Assembly: GCF_029543155.1 (NCBI RefSeq)
Contig: NZ_JARQXA010000001.1
Location: 186,001 to 250,000, forward strand
DNA from: Sphingomonas sp. HITSZ_GF
Lineage (GTDB): Bacteria; Pseudomonadota; Alphaproteobacteria; Sphingomonadales; Sphingomonadaceae
DNA length: 64,000 nt
Reading direction: 5' to 3'
The position numbers and the translations under genes are program-made. Each line of letters begins with the position of its first letter. The stretch's first letter is position 1. Below, piece after piece: positions 14,452 through 22,580 of this stretch. Below the pieces are notes generated by a model. The model was not told the DNA's origin. It saw nothing but the letters and a program-made list of their open reading frames with translations, and made no database searches.

Positions 14452-15024
14452 ATGAAAATCGTAGCGATGACGGCGGCATGTCTTGTCGCCGCCAGCGGAC
14501 TTGCGCTCGCGCCACCGGCAGCGGCGCAGACCAAGAAAACCACGCCCAAGCGCGCGAAGCCTGCCGCCAAGAAGCAGAGCCTCGGCGCGGACTTCTCCAT
14601 GGGCGGTATCGTCGGATGCTCGAACGGTCCGATGACGGGCCGCGCCGCGCGGGTCGCGGCGGAACTAGGTGGCAACCAGAATTGCGGTCCGGCAAGCTCA
14701 CCACCAACCCCGCGCGCGCCGGCGATAACGGCAACAGGGTTGGTCGGCACGTGGGGTTTAGGCGGCTGCCAGTCGCCGGAATTTTACAAGCGCATCCGGG
14801 CCAATGGGCGGTTCACCACGGCGGATGAACAAGGATCGTGGGCGCTTCAGACTGGAGAGGCCCTGCCGGTTCTAAAGCTGTCTTTCCGCCGCGACGGCGA
14901 CGCGCCGGATCGCGGGCTGCGCGTGCAGGAGCTGGCGCTGACGCCGGACGGCCCGGACCGCATGCGGCTCAATGTCGGCTGGTGGGTGCGCTGCTCGCGC
15001 AACCCTGACGCCCCCTTGCACTAG
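14452..15024 (+). CDS. Exported protein of unknown function (element cargo)
   Basis: The 190-residue product has a clear signal peptide (MKIVAMTAACLVAASGLALA, cleavage near AAAQ at residue 26). A lysine-rich linker (TKKTTPKRAKPAAKK) and a mature region with four cysteines follow. The phrase GLVGTWGLGGCQSPEFYKRI resembles small periplasmic proteins with a lipocalin-like opening, but this is weak. It lies 10 bp before a lipoprotein gene on the same strand, so the pair is probably co-expressed at the envelope. Confidence 0.65.
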   Translation: MKIVAMTAACLVAASGLALAPPAAAQTKKTTPKRAKPAAKKQSLGADFSMGGIVGCSNGPMTGRAARVAAELGGNQNCGPASSPPTPRAPAITATGLVGTWGLGGCQSPEFYKRIRANGRFTTADEQGSWALQTGEALPVLKLSFRRDGDAPDRGLRVQELALTPDGPDRMRLNVGWWVRCSRNPDAPLH

Positions 15025-15033
15025 GAAGTCATC

Positions 15034-15915
15034 ATGAACGTGAAGATTATGACGGCCCTGTCGTGCCTCGCTGGCATGGCGGTGGCCTCTTGCGGCAATG
15101 CCGCCGCGCCGACCGCGAAGACCGAAGCGCCCCCGAAGCCGGAGACAGGCGCATTGCCCACCGCCAGCCCGGCACATGCGGCCCCGCAGACCGACAAATG
15201 GGCAGGCGAATACGAGTTTCAGCCGTCGCAGGATGAAATGGTGATGGGCATCACGCCGCTCGGCGGGAGTCGTTACAAGGTCGCTGTGTCATGGGGTGGC
15301 GGCACGTCAGGCGGCATGTACAATGTCGCGGGATGGGAAGGCACCGCCGAAGCGAAGGGCGACGTGCTGGCCATTCGCATCGAAGGCGGTAGCGACGTGG
15401 TGACGTGCAGTCTGCGCTACGTCGCCGGTGTGCCTGCGCCGTATAACATGGTCGGATGCGGCGGCGGTGACGGCCCTTATCGCCGCGCCCGTGCGGGCAA
15501 AGCCGTGTCGGCATCCGCGCCCGTGGGGCGTTGGGCCGTTCCCGATGGCAGCGCCAACAAGATCGGCATCAAGGCCAGCGCGGATGCGTCCGAGTTCAGC
15601 TCGCTCCTGCTCAATTGCGAGTCCGGGCAGATAGTTGTGACGGCGCTGGTCAATCGCGACAGCCAGCCGTCACCGGCACGGCTTTCCATCAGCGTCGATG
15701 GCAAAACCATCGTGGTTCCGGTCAAGCCCGAGGAGGATGATTTCAACGGCGTCTGGAATCTCTCCGGCGCTATCCCGAACGCGCATCCTCTGCTGGCCGC
15801 GCTGCCGACCGCGCGAGCGATTGTCATGGACGCGGCGGACACCAAAACGCCATTGCCGGTCGCGGGCTTGGCCGCGAGTTGGAAATCGTTCGCGCGTGCC
15901 TGCCGCCTGTCGTGA
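15034..15915 (+). CDS. Lipoprotein of unknown function (element cargo)
   Basis: The 293-residue product begins MNVKIMTALSCLAGMAVASC; the VASC lipobox puts the lipidated cysteine at residue 20. A proline- and alanine-rich linker follows, then a domain with DKWAGEYEFQPSQDEMVMGI that looks like a small beta-rich fold. It forms a pair with the exported protein upstream and is closed by a strong terminator. Surface exclusion or phage-receptor masking are possible roles for such cargo, but nothing in the sequence proves this. Confidence 0.65.
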   Translation: MNVKIMTALSCLAGMAVASCGNAAAPTAKTEAPPKPETGALPTASPAHAAPQTDKWAGEYEFQPSQDEMVMGITPLGGSRYKVAVSWGGGTSGGMYNVAGWEGTAEAKGDVLAIRIEGGSDVVTCSLRYVAGVPAPYNMVGCGGGDGPYRRARAGKAVSASAPVGRWAVPDGSANKIGIKASADASEFSSLLLNCESGQIVVTALVNRDSQPSPARLSISVDGKTIVVPVKPEEDDFNGVWNLSGAIPNAHPLLAALPTARAIVMDAADTKTPLPVAGLAASWKSFARACRLS

Positions 15916-15931
15916 CATTCCGACGAACGTG

Positions 15932-15960
15932 AAAGGGCGCCGCTCGCGGCGCCCTTTTCT
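15932..15960. terminator. Rho-independent terminator
   Basis: Arms 15935-15943 and 15946-15954 (GGGCGCCGC/GCGGCGCCC) form a nine-base-pair stem with a two-base loop. It is followed by TTTTCT on the plus strand and preceded by AAA. It ends the lipoprotein transcript and may also stop the mob operon arriving from the right. Confidence 0.9.
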
Positions 15961-16206
15961 TCATCTATCGATGCAGCGATCCTCGTCCCGCTCCGGAACC
16001 AGCGGACGAAACGGACGATGCGAACCGGACATGCCGGGCGGGGCCAACCTCGGGTTCGAAATGAACACTGACTTGGGCGGCGGCGGCAACGGGGCTGCAT
16101 TGTCCTTGTCCCTCGGGCGCGGCCGATCCAGCGCGCTATCCGCGAAAGCCCGCTGCGGTTGGGCGCGGCTCAGATTGAACCGCTTCACATGATCGTGGTC
16201 CATCAT
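15961..16206 (-). CDS. Small proline-rich protein at the end of the mobilization operon
   Basis: The 81-residue hydrophilic protein begins MMDHDHVKRFNLSRAQPQRA and has a PLPPPPKSV stretch. Its ATG overlaps the stop of the coupling-protein gene by four bases, which supports real, coupled translation. No domain is recognised. An accessory role in mobilization is possible from position only. Confidence 0.5.
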   Translation of the reverse strand: MMDHDHVKRFNLSRAQPQRAFADSALDRPRPRDKDNAAPLPPPPKSVFISNPRLAPPGMSGSHRPFRPLVPERDEDRCIDR

Positions 16207-18104
16207 ACCCTCTTCAAGTTGCGGGGAGTAACGTCGAGCGTGCCGAGTATCTCGGCACCCTGTTCCAGCCGTGCGGGTTCAAGATTGCGCCCGATGGCGC
16301 AGAACGCCGGGTCTTCGAACCACGGCAGCTTTCTCGCCATGATCGGCCGGTGGTGCTCGATCAGCACGAGTTGCATGCGTTGGCCGAGCCGCATCAGCTC
16401 ATCGGGGTAAGCCAGCTTGCGTTGCGCGTGCGCGATGCTGAATGTGTGGCCGTTCGTGACTGAAGCACCCCGGCTGGTGGTGGTCGTAGGGCCGTAGCTG
16501 ACCGAACTGTTGACGGTTGAAGAAGAGCTGGTGCTGGTGCTGAAGTTCAGGACGGTCGCTTCCCCGCACAGCTTCGAAAAATAGTCCGCGCTGCTGTTGT
16601 CACGGCTGCCGTGGTAGGTGATCGCGCCGGAATTGCCGATGAAGGTTTCCCAGCCATCGCCATAGAGTTCCCGCATCTGCGGAACGTCCTGCACGATCCC
16701 CCAAATCTGCATGCCGAAGCCGCGCATCAGGCCGTAGGCTTCACGTACCTTGGCCAGCCGACCGAGGGAGGGCAGCTCGTCTAGAATGAACAGCACCGGT
16801 TTGCGCGGCTTGTTTGCAACGTCGCGAGCGGTGACGGTGATTGCCTGCTGGATGAGGAGCCGCAACCACCGCCCGAACGCGCCAAGCCGGTCGGCGGGCA
16901 GTACAAGATAGACCGTCGTCGGATTTGCCTTCAAATCCTCGAAGCGAAAGTCCGAGGCTGACAGGTTGGCGCGCAGGCGCGGGCTGTCGAGGAAATGCGT
17001 GTGCGCCTGGACTGATGCCAGCACGTTCGACAGGGTTTTCGGGTCTTTCTGCAAGCTGCGCGCGCCGGTGCTCGCCACGACATGGTGGACGGATTCCCGC
17101 ATGCGCTCGAAGAACTGGCGAAGATCCTCGCCATCGAGCAGCAGCAGGTCGCGCACCCGCGCGAGGTGCCGGTCATCGGCTTCGTGCTCGTCGGTCGCCA
17201 CGTAGAGGATGACGCCCTGCAAGAGCGCCTTGGCTTCCTGATCCCAAAAGCTGTCCTTGTCTTTCTCCTCGGCGATCAGTGCGTCCGCGAGCAGCATCGC
17301 GTTCTCCGCGATGTCCAGATCGCCCGCCACCAGCCAATCGAGAGGGTTGAAGCGGGCGGAGGATCCCGCATCCGCCGCGATGCCCCACGGATCGACAATA
17401 TACACTTGGTCGCAAAGCTGGCGGCGGCGCGTGGCCGTGATGAGCGCGTTCTCGCCTTTCGGATCGACCACAAGGCACGAACCGGGATAATTGAGCAGGT
17501 TGGGAATGATGGCAGTGGTGCCCTTGCCGGAACCGGTCGGGGCGATGGTCAGCAGATGGCGGTCGCCGCTGTAGCTCAAACGGTGGGGTTCATCGTCGCC
17601 GGGGATGACGCCAAGCAGAAGCCCATCCGTGCCGAGGAGCCGATGCTGCTGCATGTATTCCAGCGTACCCCACTGGGCTGAGCCGAATGTCGTCGGCGGT
17701 GCCGGCGGCGCGATGGGGACGACAATGGGCGATTCAAAGTCAGGTTTCGGCCAGTGGCCGAGGCCGAACAAATAGGCTGCGGTCCACGCGGCGATCATGC
17801 CGTGAACGATCAGATTCCAAGAAAAGCATGAAACACAAAGCAGAACGAGGAAGCCTGCTCCGGCCCCCATCCAAAACGAGAGTTCTGCGTCGCTTGATTT
17901 TTGATCCCGTAGAATTTCTCCGACTGTCCATGACGGCATCGCAAGAAGCCATGCGTAGGACGGCCATCGACTATCGAAAGGATGATAGCGAATTTGCCAC
18001 GCGAAGGCACAAAGAGCCGCAATCGCTACAACGGCAGAACGTTTCGTAGTCGCTTTCTCGGCGGCGCTGAGTGCATGCCATTCCTTCTTCATCCATTTCC
18101 ACAC
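16203..18104 (-). CDS. VirD4/TraG-type coupling protein
   Basis: This membrane ATPase links the relaxosome to a type IV secretion channel. The 633-residue protein has N-terminal hydrophobic segments (about 25-40 and 80-115), then Walker A APTGSGKGTT at about 189-198, NLLNYPGSCLVVDPKGENA, and Walker B FILDELPSLGRL near residue 440. A serine/threonine-rich stretch (TSTSSSSTVNSSV) lies around 535-560. It is 17 bp after the relaxase gene. A coupling protein without channel genes points to mobilization by a helper system. Confidence 0.9.
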   Translation of the reverse strand: MWKWMKKEWHALSAAEKATTKRSAVVAIAALCAFAWQIRYHPFDSRWPSYAWLLAMPSWTVGEILRDQKSSDAELSFWMGAGAGFLVLLCVSCFSWNLIVHGMIAAWTAAYLFGLGHWPKPDFESPIVVPIAPPAPPTTFGSAQWGTLEYMQQHRLLGTDGLLLGVIPGDDEPHRLSYSGDRHLLTIAPTGSGKGTTAIIPNLLNYPGSCLVVDPKGENALITATRRRQLCDQVYIVDPWGIAADAGSSARFNPLDWLVAGDLDIAENAMLLADALIAEEKDKDSFWDQEAKALLQGVILYVATDEHEADDRHLARVRDLLLLDGEDLRQFFERMRESVHHVVASTGARSLQKDPKTLSNVLASVQAHTHFLDSPRLRANLSASDFRFEDLKANPTTVYLVLPADRLGAFGRWLRLLIQQAITVTARDVANKPRKPVLFILDELPSLGRLAKVREAYGLMRGFGMQIWGIVQDVPQMRELYGDGWETFIGNSGAITYHGSRDNSSADYFSKLCGEATVLNFSTSTSSSSTVNSSVSYGPTTTTSRGASVTNGHTFSIAHAQRKLAYPDELMRLGQRMQLVLIEHHRPIMARKLPWFEDPAFCAIGRNLEPARLEQGAEILGTLDVTPRNLKRV

Positions 18105-18121
18105 GACACGACTCCTTCGTG

Positions 18122-19411
18122 CTAGAGGTCGAGAGAGAGGCCGCGCCGATAGGCGCGTGTAGGGCGTTCGGCTTCGCGCGCAGCCTGCTCGGCGGCTTGG
18201 CGCAGGCGTCGCCGGTGCTCGGCGATCTGTCGGGCCAGCAGTCGCCGTTCCTCGGCATGGCGTCTGCGCGTTCGGTCGAGATCGTTTTGAAGCGGGGCGC
18301 GCCGCGACACCTGCGTCATGGCCATCGCGTCCCGCTCGGCGGCATCGCGTTTGGCGCAGGCGGTAGTTGCCGCTTCATTCTCAAGGCGGATTTGCCGCTT
18401 GCGGCCGGTGACGGCATCCCAAAGCCCCGCAAGGCCGCGCCGATACCGCGATGCCCGCGCGCGCGTTTCTTCCTCGCGGCGGAGCCGTTGCGCCATTCCA
18501 AGCTGTTGGCGTTCGAGGCGCTGCACCTGCGCTTCGCGATGCAGCGCCTTTTTGCCTTCAATCACTTCGTGTGCGTGTCGCGCGCGGATATCGCGCGGGA
18601 AGCTGGCGGCTTGCCGTGTCGTGCTGCGCGCCAGATCGGCTTTCACCTGCGCCACGGTCGGCAGCGCGTCGGGTTCACCTAGCTTTGTGCGAACGTCCTT
18701 GGTTTTGATGCCCGCATAGCGGGATAGCGAGAACACCTCGCCGTCCGTGTCGACGACCACGAAGCCGCGCCGGTCGCCCTGGGCGAGATAATAGCCGCGC
18801 TCTTCCAGCGCGTGCGAAAGCGCCTTGGCGCTATCGCTGCGGTTCCAGCAATCGCGGATCGCGTCCTTGATTTCGCGCGGGTCGCGGCCGAGACGCTTGG
18901 CCTGCTGCCATTCGTCCAGCGTGAAATTCAGCGGGCTTTTGCCGCCATGCGTCCGCAAGCCTTCCGGCAGCGTCCATTCGTGTTCGAGATAGAGGTCGCG
19001 GGCGAGGTCGTTCAGCTTCTTCTTGAAGAACGGCAGGTTCACCGCCGTCATCGAGTCGGCGTCGATCCGCGACCACACGACATGCGCATGGCGGCGGCCT
19101 TCCTTCTCGTGAAAGACGATGGCGCGCGGCTGGCCGGTGAGGCCGAGCCGCCGTTCCGCTTCATCGGCCGCGCGCTCGAAATCTTTCTCGCGGACTGTCT
19201 CGCCCTTCGGCGGGTTCAGGCTCAGCGAGAACAGATACTGTTTGCACTTCGTCCCGCGCGAGACGGCGTGCGCTTCCTGAAATGCACCGCGCAGATCGTC
19301 GGCGGCGAAGCCGCGCAGTTGGTGGATCGTGACATGCTCGTTGTCGTGGTCATTGAGCAGATGCTGGGCGAGCTGATTGCCACCGGCCCGTTGCGATGCC
19401 TTGAGGATCAT
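18122..19411 (-). CDS. Relaxase/mobilization nuclease
   Basis: The 429-residue protein would nick one strand at oriT and pilot it into the recipient. The N-terminal third is the relaxase domain: HEKEGRRHAHVVWSRID gives the three-histidine metal site (His101, His108, His110), and KQYLFSLSLNPPKGE is the strand before it. The catalytic tyrosine is not certain from inspection. The C-terminal 180 residues are highly charged coiled coil. It overlaps mobC by four bases and is followed by the coupling protein, the standard mob order. Confidence 0.88.
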   Translation of the reverse strand: MILKASQRAGGNQLAQHLLNDHDNEHVTIHQLRGFAADDLRGAFQEAHAVSRGTKCKQYLFSLSLNPPKGETVREKDFERAADEAERRLGLTGQPRAIVFHEKEGRRHAHVVWSRIDADSMTAVNLPFFKKKLNDLARDLYLEHEWTLPEGLRTHGGKSPLNFTLDEWQQAKRLGRDPREIKDAIRDCWNRSDSAKALSHALEERGYYLAQGDRRGFVVVDTDGEVFSLSRYAGIKTKDVRTKLGEPDALPTVAQVKADLARSTTRQAASFPRDIRARHAHEVIEGKKALHREAQVQRLERQQLGMAQRLRREEETRARASRYRRGLAGLWDAVTGRKRQIRLENEAATTACAKRDAAERDAMAMTQVSRRAPLQNDLDRTRRRHAEERRLLARQIAEHRRRLRQAAEQAAREAERPTRAYRRGLSLDL

Positions 19412-19881
19412 CGAGCCGCATCCTTTGCAGCTACCGGGGAAAATGCTTGGCGTGGCGCGGCGAGCGGTGGCCGTGGCGCGGCGGCGGGCTTCAACCCCAA
19501 TGCCGCGACCAGCATCGACCGGATGGATTCAATGTCGGCACAGCCTGTCAGCAGGGCCGCCCGTACTTCGACGTCGCATTCGAGGCTGCCGGAGCGCACG
19601 GCGGCGGCGAGATCGCGCAGGCTGGCCGCCAGCTCGCTCCGCCCGAGCTGCGCGAGCGCTTGGGCTATCGTGCGCTGGTCGCGCACAGGCAAACGACGAT
19701 GCTCCCGCTGCGCGGGATCATCGGCGAATAGGCGGGCCTTGATATAGCCGCCGAGCGCTTGCCCGGCAGCGTCCCGCTCTAGGCGGTCGCGTTCCTCACG
19801 CGACAAGCGCAAGGACAGGGGCGCGAGACGCTTGTCGCGACCGGTGCTTTCCCCAGCCGGTGCGTTTTGCAAGGCGCGCAT
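19408..19881 (-). CDS. mobC: MobC-like mobilization accessory protein
   Basis: The 157-residue basic protein has LAPLSLRLSREERDRLERDA near the N-terminus, a ribbon-helix-helix-like start, and a helical C-terminal part (QALAQLGRSELAASLRDLAA). MobC-type proteins bind oriT and help the relaxase open it. It overlaps the relaxase start (ATGA) and is the first gene of the mob operon, so oriT should lie just upstream, in the gap up to 20.1 kb. Confidence 0.75.
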   Translation of the reverse strand: MRALQNAPAGESTGRDKRLAPLSLRLSREERDRLERDAAGQALGGYIKARLFADDPAQREHRRLPVRDQRTIAQALAQLGRSELAASLRDLAAAVRSGSLECDVEVRAALLTGCADIESIRSMLVAALGLKPAAAPRPPLAAPRQAFSPVAAKDAAR

Positions 19882-20035
19882 CGCGCTTACGGCCTTGGGC
19901 CAGCATGGCGGAAAGCGCTTTGCGGCGCGCTTCCGTTCTCTCCTTCATTTGCGTTTTCGAGAATGCCCCGGCCGAGGCTGGTGTGCTGGAGAATGACGTT
20001 CCATTCCTCCAAAACACCGAATAGGGAGTTTGAAG

Positions 20036-20075
20036 GCGCTCCTACAGGGCGCACCATTTTTGGATGGAAGCGCCT
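20036..20075 (-). other. Candidate oriT/nic region (tentative)
   Basis: In the 277-bp gap between mobC and the halogenase, the minus strand reads GGTGCGCCCTGTAGG (20041-20055). The core GTGCGCCCT resembles nick sites known from RSF1010-type mobilization origins. It sits inside a larger inverted arrangement, GGCGCT at 20035-20040 with AGCGCC at 20069-20074. The place is right for oriT, but this relaxase need not recognise that type of site. The element's right end also falls near here. Confidence 0.25.
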
Positions 20076-20158
20076 CGCATGCGCTCGGGGCGATATTGGG
20101 ATCGCCACGCCGATCCGGCCTCGCTAATCGGGTGCATCAACAGCGAGAAATCGATTCC

Positions 20159-21673
20159 ATGACTGTATCCGATGGCCCGTCGCAGCGCGTTCGCTCGGTC
20201 GTTATCCTGGGCGGCGGCACGGCGGGTTGGATGACCGCGACGGCGCTGGCGAGCCAGTTCGGCCAGGCGCTGCGGATCACGCTGCTCGAATCGGAGGAGA
20301 TCGGCACGGTCGGCGTCGGCGAGGCGACGATCCCGACGATCCACTGGTTCAACCAACTGATCGGGCTCGACGAAGCGGCGTTCCTCCGCGAGACCAGGGC
20401 AAGCTTCAAGCTGGGCATCGAGTTCGTCGACTGGGTGCGCCCCGGCCATCGCTATTTCCACCCGTTCGGCGACTATGGCGTGCGCTTCCCGGGCGTCGCC
20501 TTCCACCATCGCTGGGCCAAGGCGCGCAAGGAAGGGCTCGACCTGCCGCTCTCCGCCTTCTCGCTGGCGACCGAACTGGCCGGGCAGGGGCGCTTCGCCA
20601 TGCCGACGGGCGACGCGCGCTCGATCCTGTCGACGCTCGGCTATGCCTATCATTTCGACGCAAGCCTCTATGCCCGCCACCTGCGCGGCATTGCCGAGGC
20701 GGCGGGCGTCACGCGCATCGAAGGCAAGCTGCAGGATGTCGAGCGGCACGGCGAAACCGGGCTGGTCACCGCGCTGACCACGCAGCGCGGAGAGCGGATC
20801 GAGGGCGACCTGTTCATCGATTGCTCGGGTTTCCGCGCGCTGCTGATCGACGGCATCATGGGGGGCGGGTTCGAGGACTGGTCGCACTGGCTGCCATGCG
20901 ACCGCGCCGTGGCGGTGCCCTGCGAGCGAACCGAGCATACCACGCCCTTCACCCGCTCCACCGCGCGCCCGGCCGGGTGGCAGTGGCGCATCCCGCTCCA
21001 GCACCGGATCGGCAACGGCCACGTCTTCGCCAGCAGCTTCATGAGCGAGGATGAAGCGACCGCGATGCTGCTCGCCAATCTCGACGGCGAGCCGCTGGCC
21101 GAGCCGCGCACGCTGCGCTTCAAGGCGGGCACGCGGCGCAAGGCGTGGATCGGCAATGTCGTGGCGATCGGACTGTCCTCGGGCTTCCTCGAGCCGCTGG
21201 AATCGACCTCGATCCACCTGATCCAGAGCGGCATCGCCAAGCTGCTGACGCTGTTCCCGGACCGCGACATGGATCCGGCGCTGGCCGAGCGGTACAATGG
21301 CCTGCTCAATGCCGACATGGACAATATCAAGGACTTCCTGATCCTCCACTACCACGCCAATCCCGGCCGGGCGGACCCGTTCTGGGTCGAGCGGCGCGAG
21401 ATGGCGCTGCCCGAGACATTGGTCGCGCGCGAAGAGCAGTATCGCCGCTCGGGCCGGCTGATGCTGGCGAGCGAGGAGCTGTTCCGCGACGCGAGCTGGC
21501 TCGCCGTGCTCAACGGGCAGGAGATCGTGGCAGAAGATTACAACCCGCTCGCTGACGTGCTCGATGGCGCGACCAACATCGCCCAGGTCCGCCAGGTCGC
21601 CGAGGTGATCCAGCGCGCGGCGCCGACGCTGCCGCTGCACGATGCCGCGCTGGCGGCGGCGATGGGCGGGTGA
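20159..21673 (+). CDS. Flavin-dependent tryptophan-halogenase family protein
   Basis: The 504-residue enzyme has the FAD-binding VVILGGGTAGWM at 14-25, the catalytic lysine in ASFKLGIEFVDW (Lys84), the family signature WQWRIP near residue 275 and the glutamate-bearing GFLEPLESTSI near 345. All residues needed for halogenation by HOCl chemistry appear present. The substrate is not tryptophan by necessity: in sphingomonads and Caulobacter such genes sit with TonB-dependent receptors. The ATG at 20159 gives the usual N-terminus. It overlaps the DUF6445 gene by four bases and is the first gene right of the element. Confidence 0.9.
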   Translation: MTVSDGPSQRVRSVVILGGGTAGWMTATALASQFGQALRITLLESEEIGTVGVGEATIPTIHWFNQLIGLDEAAFLRETRASFKLGIEFVDWVRPGHRYFHPFGDYGVRFPGVAFHHRWAKARKEGLDLPLSAFSLATELAGQGRFAMPTGDARSILSTLGYAYHFDASLYARHLRGIAEAAGVTRIEGKLQDVERHGETGLVTALTTQRGERIEGDLFIDCSGFRALLIDGIMGGGFEDWSHWLPCDRAVAVPCERTEHTTPFTRSTARPAGWQWRIPLQHRIGNGHVFASSFMSEDEATAMLLANLDGEPLAEPRTLRFKAGTRRKAWIGNVVAIGLSSGFLEPLESTSIHLIQSGIAKLLTLFPDRDMDPALAERYNGLLNADMDNIKDFLILHYHANPGRADPFWVERREMALPETLVAREEQYRRSGRLMLASEELFRDASWLAVLNGQEIVAEDYNPLADVLDGATNIAQVRQVAEVIQRAAPTLPLHDAALAAAMGG

Positions 21674-22338
21674 CCAGGCCCGACATCGTCGCGCGGCGGA
21701 TCGGCCGGGAGGGGCAGCCGATCGCGATCGTCGACGGCTTCCATCCCGATCCGGATTCGCTCCGGGCGGCGGCGCTGGCGGCGCGGTTCGAAGCGGGGCG
21801 GCATCACTATCCCGGCATCCGCGCAGCCTTGCCCGCCGACTATTTCGCCCGGGTGCGCCCGGCGCTGCTGCCGGTGTTGCGCGACGTGCTTGAGGTGGCG
21901 GGTGTCGAGCTGCTCGATGCGAGCTTCTCGATGGTGACGACGCCGGTGGCCGAGCTCGGCGTCGAACAGCGACTGCCGCATGTCGATGCGGTGCAGCCGG
22001 GGCGGATCGCGCTGGTCCATTATCTCTCGGACGGCGGAGACGGCACCGCCTTCTTCCGCCACCGCGCGACGGGCTTCGAGACGATCGATACGGCGCGTTC
22101 GCCCGGCTATCTCGCCACGCTCAATGCCGAGCTGCGCGCCGATCCGCCGGAAGCTGCCTATCCGTTCGACGACACGGCGCTGTTCGAGCGGATCCAGCAT
22201 GTCGAGGCGCGCTACAACCGCGCGGTGATCTATCGCAGCGCGCTGCTCCACAGCGGGGCGATCGCGCCGGGGGCAGCGCTGGACAGCGATCCGGCGACGG
22301 GCAGGCTGACGGCCACGGCGTTCCTGGCGGCCCAATAG
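21670..22338 (+). CDS. DUF6445 family protein
   Basis: The 222-residue protein starts with GTG overlapping the halogenase stop. It contains LPHVDAVQPGRIALVHYLSD then GTAFFRHRATGFE and NRAVIYRSALLHSGAI. The HxD, a distal His and an Arg resemble the iron/2-oxoglutarate dioxygenase fold, in line with DUF6445 proteins that travel with tryptophan-halogenase-like genes. Its substrate is unknown. Coupled translation suggests the two enzymes modify the same molecule. Confidence 0.78.
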   Translation: MTRPDIVARRIGREGQPIAIVDGFHPDPDSLRAAALAARFEAGRHHYPGIRAALPADYFARVRPALLPVLRDVLEVAGVELLDASFSMVTTPVAELGVEQRLPHVDAVQPGRIALVHYLSDGGDGTAFFRHRATGFETIDTARSPGYLATLNAELRADPPEAAYPFDDTALFERIQHVEARYNRAVIYRSALLHSGAIAPGAALDSDPATGRLTATAFLAAQ

Positions 22339-22339
22339 C

Positions 22340-22413
22340 GTCATCCCGCCCCAAGCCGTCATCCCGCCCCAAGCCGTCATCCCGCCCCAAACCCGTCATC
22401 CCGCCCCAAACCC
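22340..22413. repeat. Four tandem copies of an 18-19 bp unit (GTCATCCCGCCCCAAACCC)
   Basis: Two 18-bp copies (22340-22357, 22358-22375) and two 19-bp copies (22376-22394, 22395-22413) follow each other without gaps. They lead directly into the palindromic unit at 22414. Each copy begins with GTCATCCCG, the outer end of the palindrome arm. The array starts two bases after the DUF6445 stop codon. Confidence 0.9.
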
Positions 22414-22493
22414 GTCATCCCGGCGAAAGCCGGGATCTCGTGCGGCTCCTGCCCCGCGCCATCGCCTGAGATCCCGGCTTTCGCCGGGATGAC
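22414..22493. repeat. REP-like palindromic unit
   Basis: The arms GTCATCCCGGCGAAAGCCGG and its complement lie at 22414-22437 and 22468-22493 around a GC-rich loop. It belongs to the same family as 277-381. It lies between the convergent DUF6445 and glycosidase genes and probably serves as a bidirectional end structure. The remaining 22494-22580 holds nothing else that I can identify. Confidence 0.85.
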
Positions 22494-22580
22494 GGTGGGT
22501 TAGGATGACGGAGCGAGTAAAATTTGCCCGCCATACCGGGGAGGAATGGCGGGCGAGTGGGGTGTTCGGTTGAATGCGGC

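Larger units (their letters stand above)
7611..20100. mobile_element. Putative integrative mobilizable element at tRNA-Arg(CCU)
   Basis: Starting right at the tRNA 3' end is a large serine recombinase. The far end has mobC, relaxase and VirD4-type coupling protein genes reading inward. The interior has many lower-GC genes without chromosomal counterparts, including the sce7726/sce7725/RES operon. There are no genes for a type IV secretion channel, so the element would be mobilized by a helper rather than self-transmissible. Ordinary chromosomal genes resume with the halogenase at 20159. The right edge is uncertain by about 100 bp because no clear direct repeat of the tRNA end was found. Confidence 0.7.

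Noticed and set aside
20047..20058. Direct repeat of the tRNA 3' end as the right attachment site
   Set aside because: Only GGGCGC and CATTT match, with an insertion between; too short and imperfect to claim as attR.
7611..20100. Prophage
   Set aside because: No capsid, portal, terminase, tail or lysis genes are seen; relaxase and coupling protein genes show a mobilizable element.
22340..22413. CRISPR array
   Set aside because: Units are directly adjacent without spacers and only 18-19 bp; no cas genes are present. This is a plain tandem repeat.
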